A stretch of 35,466 nucleotides of DNA from Actinomycetes bacterium (lineage in GTDB: Bacteria; Actinomycetota; Acidimicrobiia; Acidimicrobiales; Palsa-688): contig JAJZWW010000002.1 in assembly GCA_021846485.1 (NCBI GenBank), positions 1 through 35,466 on the forward strand. The letters run 5' to 3'. Positions 19,170 to 28,104 of this stretch are shown one piece after another. The position numbers and the translations under genes were made by a program. Under the pieces are notes generated by a model. It was not told the DNA's origin. It made no database searches and worked only from the letters and a program-made list of their open reading frames with translations. Within the stretch, counting starts at the first letter, position 1, and each line of letters opens with the position of its first letter.

Positions 19170-21803
19170 CTACGACCGCGCAGCGCCGGCGGGCTTCCAG
19201 GGGTGCCACGCCCCGGCAGGTTCCCGCCGCCACCAACGGCGGTGGTGCCGGGCGTAGAGCGACATCCACTCCCCGTCGGCGAGCTCGGCGAGCACCCGGT
19301 TGCGGGCGAGGAGCGCCTCGACGCGCTCGGTCGGGGAGTCCACCGCCACCAGGAGGCGCATCGGCTCGTGGTACGGCCGGTCGCGGTCGAACACCGCCTG
19401 GCGAGGAAGCCCGACGCAGAGGTCTTCGCCGTCACCCCGGGTCACCCCGATCCCCGCGACCACGTTGAGCGCCGCCTTGTCGCCGGCCCCGAGGCGCTCG
19501 GGGTCGACGGTCGAGAAGTAGTAGTGGGCGGAGATCCACTGGGCGACGACCCCCGGACCGGCCAGGATCGCCTCGAGCGCCTCCCCGCCGGGGTCGCCGT
19601 CGGGCTCGTAGGAGTGCAAGAAGCAGCGCCGGTCGAGGTCCACGCCGGCGCTCCGGCGCCGGGGGGCGACGAGGAGGGCGGCATTGCGGGCCAGGCCCCA
19701 CTCCGGCTGGAGCTGGGCCCAGTCAGCCGAGCGGGTCGCGACATGGTCGGGGCCGGCGCGCCGGGCGGCGCCGGGGAGGTCCCGGGTGCGCTCTGTCGCG
19801 AGTCCGACCCCGGCCCGGCCGAGGTCCCCGCGGAGCTCCTCGACCAGGCGGAGGTGACCGGGGGGCACGGCGGGGTCGTCGAACACGGTGACGGTGTCGG
19901 TGGCGGTGTCGTGCTCCGCGGCGACGAAGACGGTGTCGGCGGGCACCTCGATGCCCCGTTCGGCGAGCAGGTGGCGTACCGCGGGCCGGTTGGCCATCGC
20001 CGCGGCCAGCCGCGCGCTGCGCGCGCCGCGGGCGGCGCCGCAGGCGCCGCAGTCCAGGGCACTCGCGTAGGGGTTGTTGGTCGTGGTGCTCCCGTGCCCG
20101 CAGAGCACGACCAACGGGGCGAATCCGGAGGTGAGCCCCATCGTGCGCAGCGCCGCCTCGACGTGGTCGGCCTGGACGTCGTCGGCGGGGGCGCCGGGAC
20201 CGTCGAGGACCGCCTGCGCCCGGCTCCGAGATGACTCCCGCCGGGTGGCCCGGCGACCCAGGGCGGCGACCGCGCGAGGGGCGAGGGTGCGAGCGGCGGC
20301 CAGCGGCCCGAGCGCGAAGCCGGCGGCCTCGGCGAGCAGGTAGGCGGACACCGCCGTCTCGCGGCCGGCTACGACGGCGGCTTCGAGCGCCGCCCGGGAC
20401 CGGACGGACTCCGCGTGGCGGAGGGCGTCTCGCGGATCGGGGATCTCCTCGACGACCTCGACCCCGGGGCGCAAGAGCACCGGGAACAGGTCGAGGAGCG
20501 CGCCGGAGGGTGGGCGCACCCGTGCGGGGATCCCGAAGAACCCGGCGAAGCCGAACGTCTCGTAGTCGCCGGCAGCCTCCAGGTGCCGGCGGAGCCCCTC
20601 GGAGCGGGGGTCGATGCAGCAGACGACCTGGGCGGCCGGCCGGGTGGTGCGCCGGAGCTGGTCGGGTTGGTCGATCGCCGCGAGCAAGCGGTCGGCGTAG
20701 TGGCTCTCGTAGGCGCGCAACCAGACCTCGGCGGACTCGGCGGGAGCCAGGTTGGCGAGCCTTGCGACCAGGGTCGGGTCGACCGCGCCGGGCCCGGGGG
20801 GCTCCGGCGCCCGGGCCCGGGCCGCCTCTGGGGACGGCACGCTCCGGCGTCGCCCGATCGCTGCCGGCCGGCCGAAGCCCTGCCGCACTGCGGCCCCGCT
20901 GAGGACCCGCCGCCGGGCCGCCCGGGGCGGTGGTGCGCCGGCGTCGCCCTGCCGCCGGTTCCCGGGTCTCCCGGAGGCCGGCGCGGCGGCGATCCCGGCG
21001 GCGTCGTGGGAGAGGCGGACCGCCAGGTAGTCGACCAGGTGCAGCGGCGGTCCGGGGTGGTCGGGGGCGGCCCACTTGGAGCGCCACTTGGCGTGCCCCG
21101 CCCACCCGGGGAGGCGGGCGAGCTGGGCGGTCAGCTCGCCGACCACGTCCTCCTCGCCGATCCCGAGCTCGGCCAGGGCCAGCCCGAGGGCGTCGAGGGC
21201 GCCCTCGGGGAGGTGGCGCGGCCAGCGCGCGGCTCCCGCCCGGCGCAGCGTGCGCGTCGGGCGGGCCACCCGCTTCCAGGTGGGGTAGAAGCCGGCGGGA
21301 GCCGGATCGGGGACGACTCCGCCGAGGTAGGCGGCGGCCCACTTGGCCACCTCCCGGTCGGTGGCCGCCGCCACCTCGGTTCCCGACATCCGGTCGAAGC
21401 GGGCCGCGGCGGTCCCTGCCGACCCGGGCACCACCGACCCGGGCACCGCCGACCCGGGCACCGGGGTGTCGGGGCCCGCGTGGCGGCGGGCCGCCCGGCG
21501 CCGGAGGGCGTCGGCCAGGTCGGCGTCGGTGACCCGCCCCTCCCGGTAGGCGTCGGCGAAGAAGCGGTCGTCGGGGCAGCCGGAGATCCCGAGCAGCACC
21601 GAGGCGCGCTCCACGGCCCCGGCGAAGCCGAGGTGGCGGAGATCCCACAGTGGGTTCACCGCGACGGCGGTCCCGAGCGGCCAGAGCGACGGGACGAAGG
21701 CGGCGGCCTCGTCCAGCGCGGCGAGCAGATCGCCGGCTGCCGCGACCCCGAGCGGCGTTCCGCCCGGGACCCGCCGGTCGCGTCCGGGCAGTGTCGCGCT
21801 CAA
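19170..21803 (-). CDS. dabA: DUF2309 / DabA, inorganic carbon transporter subunit with beta-carbonic-anhydrase-like site
   Basis: TTG start at 21803 in TTGA overlap with dabB; AFVPSLWPLGTAVAVNPLWDLRHLGF; VVCCIDPRSEGLRRHLEAAGDYETFGFAGFFG; VLCGHGSTTTNNPYASALDCGACGA (zinc-site C-x-D / H / C pattern). Confidence 0.93.
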   Translation of the reverse strand: MSATLPGRDRRVPGGTPLGVAAAGDLLAALDEAAAFVPSLWPLGTAVAVNPLWDLRHLGFAGAVERASVLLGISGCPDDRFFADAYREGRVTDADLADALRRRAARRHAGPDTPVPGSAVPGSVVPGSAGTAAARFDRMSGTEVAAATDREVAKWAAAYLGGVVPDPAPAGFYPTWKRVARPTRTLRRAGAARWPRHLPEGALDALGLALAELGIGEEDVVGELTAQLARLPGWAGHAKWRSKWAAPDHPGPPLHLVDYLAVRLSHDAAGIAAAPASGRPGNRRQGDAGAPPPRAARRRVLSGAAVRQGFGRPAAIGRRRSVPSPEAARARAPEPPGPGAVDPTLVARLANLAPAESAEVWLRAYESHYADRLLAAIDQPDQLRRTTRPAAQVVCCIDPRSEGLRRHLEAAGDYETFGFAGFFGIPARVRPPSGALLDLFPVLLRPGVEVVEEIPDPRDALRHAESVRSRAALEAAVVAGRETAVSAYLLAEAAGFALGPLAAARTLAPRAVAALGRRATRRESSRSRAQAVLDGPGAPADDVQADHVEAALRTMGLTSGFAPLVVLCGHGSTTTNNPYASALDCGACGAARGARSARLAAAMANRPAVRHLLAERGIEVPADTVFVAAEHDTATDTVTVFDDPAVPPGHLRLVEELRGDLGRAGVGLATERTRDLPGAARRAGPDHVATRSADWAQLQPEWGLARNAALLVAPRRRSAGVDLDRRCFLHSYEPDGDPGGEALEAILAGPGVVAQWISAHYYFSTVDPERLGAGDKAALNVVAGIGVTRGDGEDLCVGLPRQAVFDRDRPYHEPMRLLVAVDSPTERVEALLARNRVLAELADGEWMSLYARHHRRWWRREPAGAWHPWKPAGAARS

Positions 21804-23359
21804 GCCGCCCGCCTCTCGCCGGCGAGGACCGTGGCCAGCCCGGCGGCGACGTCGACGCCTGCGAGGGGGTGCCGGTGCCTGCTCGGGGAGGCCGGGAGGC
21901 CGCCGGCGTCGACCAGGCGCACCCGGGCCCCGGGCCTCCGTCCCACCAACGCGGCGGCGACCGTTGCACCGCCGACGGCGAGGAGCCACGGCGGGCCGAG
22001 GACCCCGCCCGCCGATCCGGCGAACGGGGCGACCAAACCGCCGAGGGTGGCGTCGAGGGCGCCGTAGAGGGCCGCGGCCAGGACCAGCAGCGCCGGCCAC
22101 GCGAGCCGGTGGGACCTGCCGAGGGGCCGGTGGCCGGTGAAGGCCCAGGCGAGGACCCCGCCGGACACGCCGGCGAAGGCGACCAGCGGCCATCCGTCTC
22201 CGGCGGCGAGCCCGGGGGCGGCGGCCGCCGCCGCCGCGGACCCGGCGAGCGTCGAGGCGAGGACCCGCGCCCCGCTGCGGGTGCCCAGGGAGGCCCGGAC
22301 CCGGTCGGGCCGGGAGACCGTCGAGCCGGAGGAGAAGAACAGGTAGGCCTTGTACAAGGCGTGGCCGACCAGGTGCACCACGGCCGCGGGGTAGGCCCCG
22401 ACCGCGCACTCGGCGAGCATGAAGCCCATCTGGCCCATCGTCGACCACGCCAGGGCCCCCTTGACGTCGGCGCGAGCGGTCACCACCAGGCCGGCCCACA
22501 CCGACGTGGTTCCGGCCACCACGAGGACGGCTGCCGCGGCGAGCGGGGTCGTCCCGAGCACCCCGAGGCGTACGAGCAGGATGCCGCCCCCGTTGACCAC
22601 CCCGGCGTGCAACAGGGCGCACGCCGGGGTGGGAGAGGCGACCGTCGCCGGCAGCCACCGCCGGAACGGGCCCTGCGCGCAGCGGGACAGGGCAGCGGCG
22701 GCCACGAGCAGGGCCACGACGGGGTGCCACGCCCCGAGGCGGGTCGCTGCTTCCCCGAGGGACCCCGCCGAGCCGAGGGCGACATCCCCGGCCTTCCAGA
22801 GCACGATCCCCGCCGCGGCCACCAGGCAGCCGTCGCCGGCGAGGAGCGCTCGGAGGGTCGCCTTCTGGCAGCCGGTGACCCCCGGTAGGTCCGGCCGGTA
22901 GCCCACCACCGCGACGAAGCCGGCGCCAGCGAGCACCCACCCGACGACCAGCTCGGTCACCGTCGCAGCGGAGGCCACGACCACCATGGCGAAGACCACC
23001 GCGCCGGCAAGCGAGCCGAAGCGCCCCGCCCGGGTGTCGGCGTAGAGGTAGCGTGAGGCGAAGCTTTGCACCAGCGCCCCCACGGTGGTGACCAGCGTGA
23101 TGAGCACCGTCGTCAGCGGGTCGCCGAGCAACCCCGCCCAGGGATGTGCCCGCGTGCCGGCCAGCAGCCCGAAGGTCCGAAGGTGGACGGCGATCCCGCA
23201 GGCGACCAGAGCGGCCGTCGCGGCGAGCCACGACAGGCGCACCCGCGTCGCCACGGCCCTCGGCCCACCACCCCTCACCAGGGCGACGACCAGGGGCACG
23301 ACCACTGCGGTGGCCAGCGCAGCCCGGCCGGTACAGGCGAGAGACACACCCACCTCCAA
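21800..23359 (-). CDS. dabB: NuoL/MrpA-like membrane protein, DabB
   Basis: 519 aa polytopic; TELVVGWVLAGAGFVAVVGYRPD, CAQGPFRRWLPATVASPTPACALLHAGVVNGGGILLVRLG, KGALAWSTMGQMGFMLAECAVGAYPAAVVHLVGHALYKAYLF; immediately upstream of dabA. An alternative GTG start at 23347 has a GGAGGTG SD. Confidence 0.92.
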   Translation of the reverse strand: MEVGVSLACTGRAALATAVVVPLVVALVRGGGPRAVATRVRLSWLAATAALVACGIAVHLRTFGLLAGTRAHPWAGLLGDPLTTVLITLVTTVGALVQSFASRYLYADTRAGRFGSLAGAVVFAMVVVASAATVTELVVGWVLAGAGFVAVVGYRPDLPGVTGCQKATLRALLAGDGCLVAAAGIVLWKAGDVALGSAGSLGEAATRLGAWHPVVALLVAAAALSRCAQGPFRRWLPATVASPTPACALLHAGVVNGGGILLVRLGVLGTTPLAAAAVLVVAGTTSVWAGLVVTARADVKGALAWSTMGQMGFMLAECAVGAYPAAVVHLVGHALYKAYLFFSSGSTVSRPDRVRASLGTRSGARVLASTLAGSAAAAAAAPGLAAGDGWPLVAFAGVSGGVLAWAFTGHRPLGRSHRLAWPALLVLAAALYGALDATLGGLVAPFAGSAGGVLGPPWLLAVGGATVAAALVGRRPGARVRLVDAGGLPASPSRHRHPLAGVDVAAGLATVLAGERRAA

Positions 23360-23361
23360 CT

Positions 23362-23379
23362 CACGTATTATAGTTCGTG
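23362..23379. promoter_or_regulatory. dabBA promoter with consensus -10 TATAAT (minus strand, 23373-23368) embedded in an imperfect palindrome CACGtATTATAGTTCGTG
   Basis: Read directly; 14 of 18 positions match the reverse complement; lies between dabB and the divergent winged-helix gene. Confidence 0.5.
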
Positions 23380-23435
23380 AAAACTACCCCGTGATCCAGA
23401 GGCGCGCAAGACCGGTCCGCTGGTAGCATCTACCC

Positions 23436-23819
23436 GTGGAGGACGGTGGCCCGCAGGACCCCTCGGGAGCCAAGCCCTCTTGGACGTTCCTCACCAACCA
23501 CGGCCACGTGCTGGTCTGCATCGCGAAGGACCCCGGGGTCCGCGGCCGGGACATCGCCGAGCGGGTCGGGATCACCGAGCGCGCCGCCCAGGCGATCGTG
23601 GCCGACCTGGTGGAGGCCGGCTACGTGCGCCGGACCCGGGTCGGGCGGCGCAACCACTACGAGATCGATCCGGACCTGCCGGTCCGCCACCCTGTCGAGC
23701 AGCCGCACCGCGTCGGCGAGCTCCTCGCCGCGGTCGCCGGCCGGGGGCCCGCAGCGGCACCCCCGGTTGACCGCCGGGTACCGATCTCGTCGCAGCCGGG
23801 CGCCGCTCGCCTACCGTAG
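23436..23819 (+). CDS. Winged-helix (MarR-like) transcriptional regulator
   Basis: SWTFLTNHGHVLVCIAKDPGVRGRDIAERVGITERAAQAIVADLVEAGYVRRTRVGRRNHYEIDPDLPVRHPVEQ; divergent from dabBA. Confidence 0.85.
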   Translation: MEDGGPQDPSGAKPSWTFLTNHGHVLVCIAKDPGVRGRDIAERVGITERAAQAIVADLVEAGYVRRTRVGRRNHYEIDPDLPVRHPVEQPHRVGELLAAVAGRGPAAAPPVDRRVPISSQPGAARLP

Positions 23820-23900
23820 GGGCCGCCGCCCCGGGACCGACCGGGCCGGAGCGGCGGGGACTTTCCCCACGATCCCGGCCCGCCATGACGGAGGACGACC

Positions 23901-24485
23901 ATGACCGCCGCAGCGACCCTCACCCCCCGGCCGCAGGTCCTCTCGGACCTGCTACCCGGTGCCGCCGTGCGTGATGCCGTCCTGGTGCTCGCCGGCGCCG
24001 CCCTGGTCGGCGCCCTGGCCCAGGTGTCGTTCCCCATCCCTGGCACCCCGGTGCCGGTGACCGGCCAGACCCTCGGGGTCCTGCTCGGCGGGGCCGTCCT
24101 AGGCGGCCGACGAGGCCTGGCCGCCATGGCCCTCTACGTGCTCGCCGGCGTCGCGGGGGTGCCGTGGTTTGCCGGGGGGACGGCGGGAATGGTGGGGGCG
24201 TCGTTCGGCTACCTGCTCTCCTACCCGCTGGCGGCCCTCCTCGTCGGCGCGCTGGCGGGCAGGGGCGGGGACCGCACGTCGCTGCGCACCGTAGCGACGA
24301 TGCTCCTCGGCACGGCGGTCATCTATGCGGTGGGCGTCACCTGGCTCGGGCTGTGGCTCCACCTGGCCCCCGGCGCCGCTCTCGGCGAGGGCATGGTGCC
24401 GTTCCTCCCCGGCGACCTGTTCAAGGCGGCGGTGGCTGCGCTGGCCCTCCCCGGGGCCTGGCGGCTGGTGGGCCGCCTCCGCTGA
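23901..24485 (+). CDS. bioY: Biotin transporter BioY (ECF S-component)
   Basis: VSFPIPGTPVPVTGQTLGVLLGGAVLGGRRG; LYVLAGVAGVPWFAGGTAG; GYLLSYPLAALLVG; GEGMVPFLPGDLFKAAVA. Confidence 0.95.
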   Translation: MTAAATLTPRPQVLSDLLPGAAVRDAVLVLAGAALVGALAQVSFPIPGTPVPVTGQTLGVLLGGAVLGGRRGLAAMALYVLAGVAGVPWFAGGTAGMVGASFGYLLSYPLAALLVGALAGRGGDRTSLRTVATMLLGTAVIYAVGVTWLGLWLHLAPGAALGEGMVPFLPGDLFKAAVAALALPGAWRLVGRLR

Positions 24486-24707
24486 GCCTCCACCGGTCAC
24501 CAGCCCGGGCAGCTCCCCGGCGGTCGCCCGGCTCCGGGGTCGGCGGAGGCGGCCAGCCGCTCGAGGAGGGTCTCGATGCGCTCGCCAGCGCCGCGGGGGC
24601 GCTGGCGGTCCCGGCCGGGAGGGGGTTCACGCCGGGTCGACCCCGGGCGTACCGGCGGGTCCGGCCTGCCGGACCCGGAGCCCGGTACCCGGGCCTACAG
24701 TCGGGGG

Positions 24708-25412
24708 GTGGTCGCCCCTGCCCACCCGGAGATCGCCGTCCCCCGGCCGGCGTTCCTGTTCGACCTCGACGGCACGCTCGTGGACTCGGTCTACCAGCAC
24801 GTGATCGCCTGGCAGGAGGCGCTCGAGGACTGTGGCGTGCCGCTGTCGGTGTGGCGGATCCACCGCCGGATCGGCATGAGCGGTGGCCTGTTCCTCGACG
24901 CCCTCCAGCGGGAGACCGGCCGCCGGCTGGACCCGGCCACCCTGGAGCGGCTCTCGACCCTCCACGCCGAGCACTACCTCCGGCGAGCCGGCGGGGTGGT
25001 GCCCCTGCCCGGCGCCCGGGAGCTGGTCCAGCTCCTCCACGCCGAAGGGATGCCTTTCGCCGTGGCCACCAGCGGCTCGGCGGTCACCGCCGACTCGGCC
25101 CTGGCGCTGCTCGACCTGCCCCCGCGGACCGTGGTCGTGACCCGCGACCTCGTCGAGCGGGCCAAGCCCGACCCCCACCTGTTCCTCGCGGCCGCGACCC
25201 TGCTCGGCGTCGACCCCCGCGACAGCTTCGTAGTCGGGGACAGCGTCTGGGACCTCCTCGCCGCCCAACGGGCCGGCGCCCTCGGGGTCGGGTTGCTCTC
25301 GGGGGGCTACGGCAGGGCCGAACTGCAGGCCGCAGGTGCCTACCGGGTCTACGCCGACCCAGCCGAGATGCTCGACCGCCTGGAGGAGGTCGGCGTCCGC
25401 CCCGCTCGCTGA
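24708..25412 (+). CDS. HAD family hydrolase (phosphatase / beta-phosphoglucomutase-like)
   Basis: FLFDLDGTLVDSVYQHVIAWQEAL; VATSGSAVTADSAL; AKPDPHLFLAAATLLGVDP; VVGDSVWDLLAAQRAGALGVGLLSGGYG. GTG at 24708 preceded by TACAGT. Confidence 0.92.
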   Translation: MVAPAHPEIAVPRPAFLFDLDGTLVDSVYQHVIAWQEALEDCGVPLSVWRIHRRIGMSGGLFLDALQRETGRRLDPATLERLSTLHAEHYLRRAGGVVPLPGARELVQLLHAEGMPFAVATSGSAVTADSALALLDLPPRTVVVTRDLVERAKPDPHLFLAAATLLGVDPRDSFVVGDSVWDLLAAQRAGALGVGLLSGGYGRAELQAAGAYRVYADPAEMLDRLEEVGVRPAR

Positions 25413-25512
25413 CCTCCTGAGTGAGAAGCTGTCGGGCGTCGGGCGTCGGGCGTCCCCGGCTGAGCTCCTGAGCCGGCGTCGCCGCCGGCTGAGCGGGGGG
25501 TAGGACCAGCGC

Positions 25513-26451
25513 ATGCTGCGCGTCGGGATCTCGATCGGCACCTCGTTCACCATCGGCGGCCCTGGCGGACAGCGGAGCGGTCCGGCCCAGGTCATTGCCC
25601 AGGCCCGGGCGGCGGCCGCCGCCGGGCTCGACACCCTCTCCCTCGGGGACCACCACGCCACCGGCCCGGCCGGTTACGTGCAGAACGTGCCGATGCTCGG
25701 CCGGCTCCTCGCCGAGTGGACCGAGCGGCCCGCCGGCTGCCTGTTCCTCGTGCCCCTGTGGAACCCGGTCCTGCTCGCCGAGCAGGTCGGGACCCTGGCG
25801 GCGATGGCCCCCGGCCCGTTCATCGTGCAGGCGGCGGTCGGCGGCGGGGCGGGACAGTTCCGGGCGATGGGCGCCGAGCTCTCCGAGCGGGCAGCCCGCA
25901 GCGAGGAGGGCATCCGCGTCGCCCAGGCGCTCCTGCGCGGCGAGGAGGTGGACAGCCAGCTCTACGGCGTCGCCGGGGCCCGCGTCGCCCCGCTCCCCCC
26001 GGAAGGGACCGAGTGGTGGGTGGGCGGCGGGGTCGCCAGGGCGGTCGACCGGGCCGCCCGGCTGGGGGACTGCTGGTACGGCAATGCCGATCTCACCCCT
26101 TCGAGCGCCCGCCAGCTGATCGAGCTGTACCGGGAGGCGTGCGCCCGGCACGACCGGGAGCCGGTCCGGCTCCCCATCCGCAAGGACGTCTTCGTCGCCG
26201 AGGACCGGGCGGTCGCCGAGCGGGTCGGAGACGCCCTGGTCGGCGCCGGATACCGGGGCTTCGAGCGCGCCGCGGTGGCTTACGGCGACCCCGACACCGT
26301 CGCCGAGCAGCTCGCCGTCTACGGGGAGATCGGCTACACCGACATCGTCACCCGCACCATGGGCCCGCTGCCGGCCGACGTCGGCCCCGACGCCGCGGCC
26401 CGGTCGGTCGCGCTCACCGGAGAGGTGCGGGCTCGTCTCGCCGCCAGCTGA
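25513..26451 (+). CDS. LLM class flavin-dependent oxidoreductase
   Basis: LDTLSLGDHHATGPAGYVQNVPMLGRLLAEW; FLVPLWNPVLLAEQVGTLA; VGGGVARAVDRAARLGD; GDPDTVAEQL. Confidence 0.9.
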   Translation: MLRVGISIGTSFTIGGPGGQRSGPAQVIAQARAAAAAGLDTLSLGDHHATGPAGYVQNVPMLGRLLAEWTERPAGCLFLVPLWNPVLLAEQVGTLAAMAPGPFIVQAAVGGGAGQFRAMGAELSERAARSEEGIRVAQALLRGEEVDSQLYGVAGARVAPLPPEGTEWWVGGGVARAVDRAARLGDCWYGNADLTPSSARQLIELYREACARHDREPVRLPIRKDVFVAEDRAVAERVGDALVGAGYRGFERAAVAYGDPDTVAEQLAVYGEIGYTDIVTRTMGPLPADVGPDAAARSVALTGEVRARLAAS

Positions 26452-26758
26452 CCACTGGCACGACCCCAGCCCCGGGGTGGTCGCCGGTGGGCCTGCCTGC
26501 CCTGGAGCCCGTCTGTGCAGCCGGCGGTCAGCGCGCCGCGGTGAGCCGATGTTGCCGAGGAGCAACTTGCCTGCTGGACTGTTTCGCACCCAAACCCCGG
26601 AACCCCGGCGCGCTCGACCCGGCTGGGCGGGCTGGCCCGGCCGTTCCGGGTGGCTCGTCGCCGGGATCGCCGGCCCCGGCGGGCCGGGCGTGCCGACCCG
26701 CCCCGAGCTGATCCGAGGAGCTTTGCGACGGCCGCTGACGGGGTGTAGCAAGTAGCGC

Positions 26759-27979
26759 GTGGGCGAGCGACGGGTCCCCCGCTGGAACGAGCTCGCTCCG
26801 CTCCTCCGGCCCCGCCCGCTTCGCCTGGACCCGGTCGAGCGCCGGCTGGCGGGGGTGGCGTCGATCCCGGACCTGCGACGAGCGGCCCGGCGCCGGGCGC
26901 CCCGAGCGGTGTTCGACTACACCGACGGGGCCGCCGGCACCGAGGCGGCCCTGGCCCGGATGCGGGACTGCTTCGGCCGGGTCGAGTGGCGTCCGAGCGT
27001 CCTGCGGGACGTGTCGGGGGTCGACCCGTCGACCAGCATCCTCGGTCGGTCGGCGAGCCTGCCCCTGGTGTTCGCCCCGACCGGGTTCACCCGGATGATG
27101 CATACCGAGGGCGAGCCGGCCGTGGGTCGGGTGGCGGGCCGCGCCGGCATCCCCTATGCCCTGTCCACGATGGGCACCACCTCGGTGGAGAGGCTGGTGT
27201 CCGAGGCTCCAGGGACCCGGCTGTGGTTCCAGCTGTACCTGTGGCGAGACCGGGGGGCGGGACGCGACTTCGTCCAGCGGGCACGGGAGGCCGGCTACGA
27301 GGCGTTGGTCCTCACGGTCGACTCCCCGGTACCCGGCACCCGCCTGCGCGACGTGCGCAACGGCCTGACCATCCCGCCGTCGCTCACCCTGCGGACCTTC
27401 TTGGACGGGGCCACCCGGCCGGGGTGGTGGTGGGACCTGCTCACCACCGAGCCGCTCGAGTTCGCCTCGCTCCGACGCTTCGACGGGACCGTCGCCGAGC
27501 TGGCCCGACGCATGTTCGACCCGGGGGCCACCCTCGCCGACGTCGAGTGGCTCCGCTCGGCCTGGCCCGGCCCGCTGGTGGTGAAGGGGATCCAGCGAGC
27601 CGCGGACGCCGCGGAGGTGGTGGACGCCGGAGCGGACGCAGTGGTGGTCTCCAACCACGGTGGGCGCCAGCTCGACCGGGCCCCGGTGCCCCTCGAACAG
27701 CTCCCGTCGGTGCTCGACGCGGTCGGCGACCGGGCCGAGGTCTACCTCGACGGTGGGATCCTCTGCGGCGACGACGTGGTGGCGGCCGTGGCCCTCGGAG
27801 CCCGGGCTTGCATGGTGGGGCGGGCATACCTCTACGGGTTGATGGCCGGCGGGGAGCGGGGCGTGCAGAAGGCCGCCGACATCCTCTCGGCTGAGATCCG
27901 CACGACGATGGCCCTGCTCGGCGCCCGGAGCGTCGCGGAGCTCACCCCCGACCGGGTCGTCCTCCGCGGGAGCGTCTGA
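26759..27979 (+). CDS. FMN-dependent alpha-hydroxy-acid dehydrogenase/oxidase (LldD-like)
   Basis: RAVFDYTDGAAGTE; PLVFAPTGFTRMMHTEGEPAVGRVAG; STMGTTSVE; VVVSNHGGRQLD; DGGILCGDDVVAAVALGARACMVGRAYLYGLMAGGERGV. Confidence 0.92.
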   Translation: MGERRVPRWNELAPLLRPRPLRLDPVERRLAGVASIPDLRRAARRRAPRAVFDYTDGAAGTEAALARMRDCFGRVEWRPSVLRDVSGVDPSTSILGRSASLPLVFAPTGFTRMMHTEGEPAVGRVAGRAGIPYALSTMGTTSVERLVSEAPGTRLWFQLYLWRDRGAGRDFVQRAREAGYEALVLTVDSPVPGTRLRDVRNGLTIPPSLTLRTFLDGATRPGWWWDLLTTEPLEFASLRRFDGTVAELARRMFDPGATLADVEWLRSAWPGPLVVKGIQRAADAAEVVDAGADAVVVSNHGGRQLDRAPVPLEQLPSVLDAVGDRAEVYLDGGILCGDDVVAAVALGARACMVGRAYLYGLMAGGERGVQKAADILSAEIRTTMALLGARSVAELTPDRVVLRGSV

Positions 27980-28104
27980 CCAACCGGGCGATCGCGGTCT
28001 TGTCGGCGGGCTGGACCTGCTGCTCGCCGGAGGTCGACCCACCCGCCGGCCCCGCTGCGGGACTGTGACAGACCGGGCAGCGCCGACCGCGTAGCGTCGA
28101 GGCG

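Noticed and set aside
19170-23231. 1353-aa minus ORF as one giant protein
   Set aside because: Only the C-terminal part from TTG 21803 is recognisable (DabA). The upstream part is GC-rich antisense/out-of-frame translation over dabB.
25431-25451. (GTCGGGC)x3 heptamer as a mobile or phase-variable element
   Set aside because: Too short and non-coding; noted only within the hairpin observation.
26452-26758. Plus ORF 26477..26755 (92 aa) as a gene
   Set aside because: Pro/Arg/Gly-rich composition, no RBS or family resemblance; treated as intergenic. A GTTGC-CGAGGA-GCAAC hairpin inside is too short to interpret.
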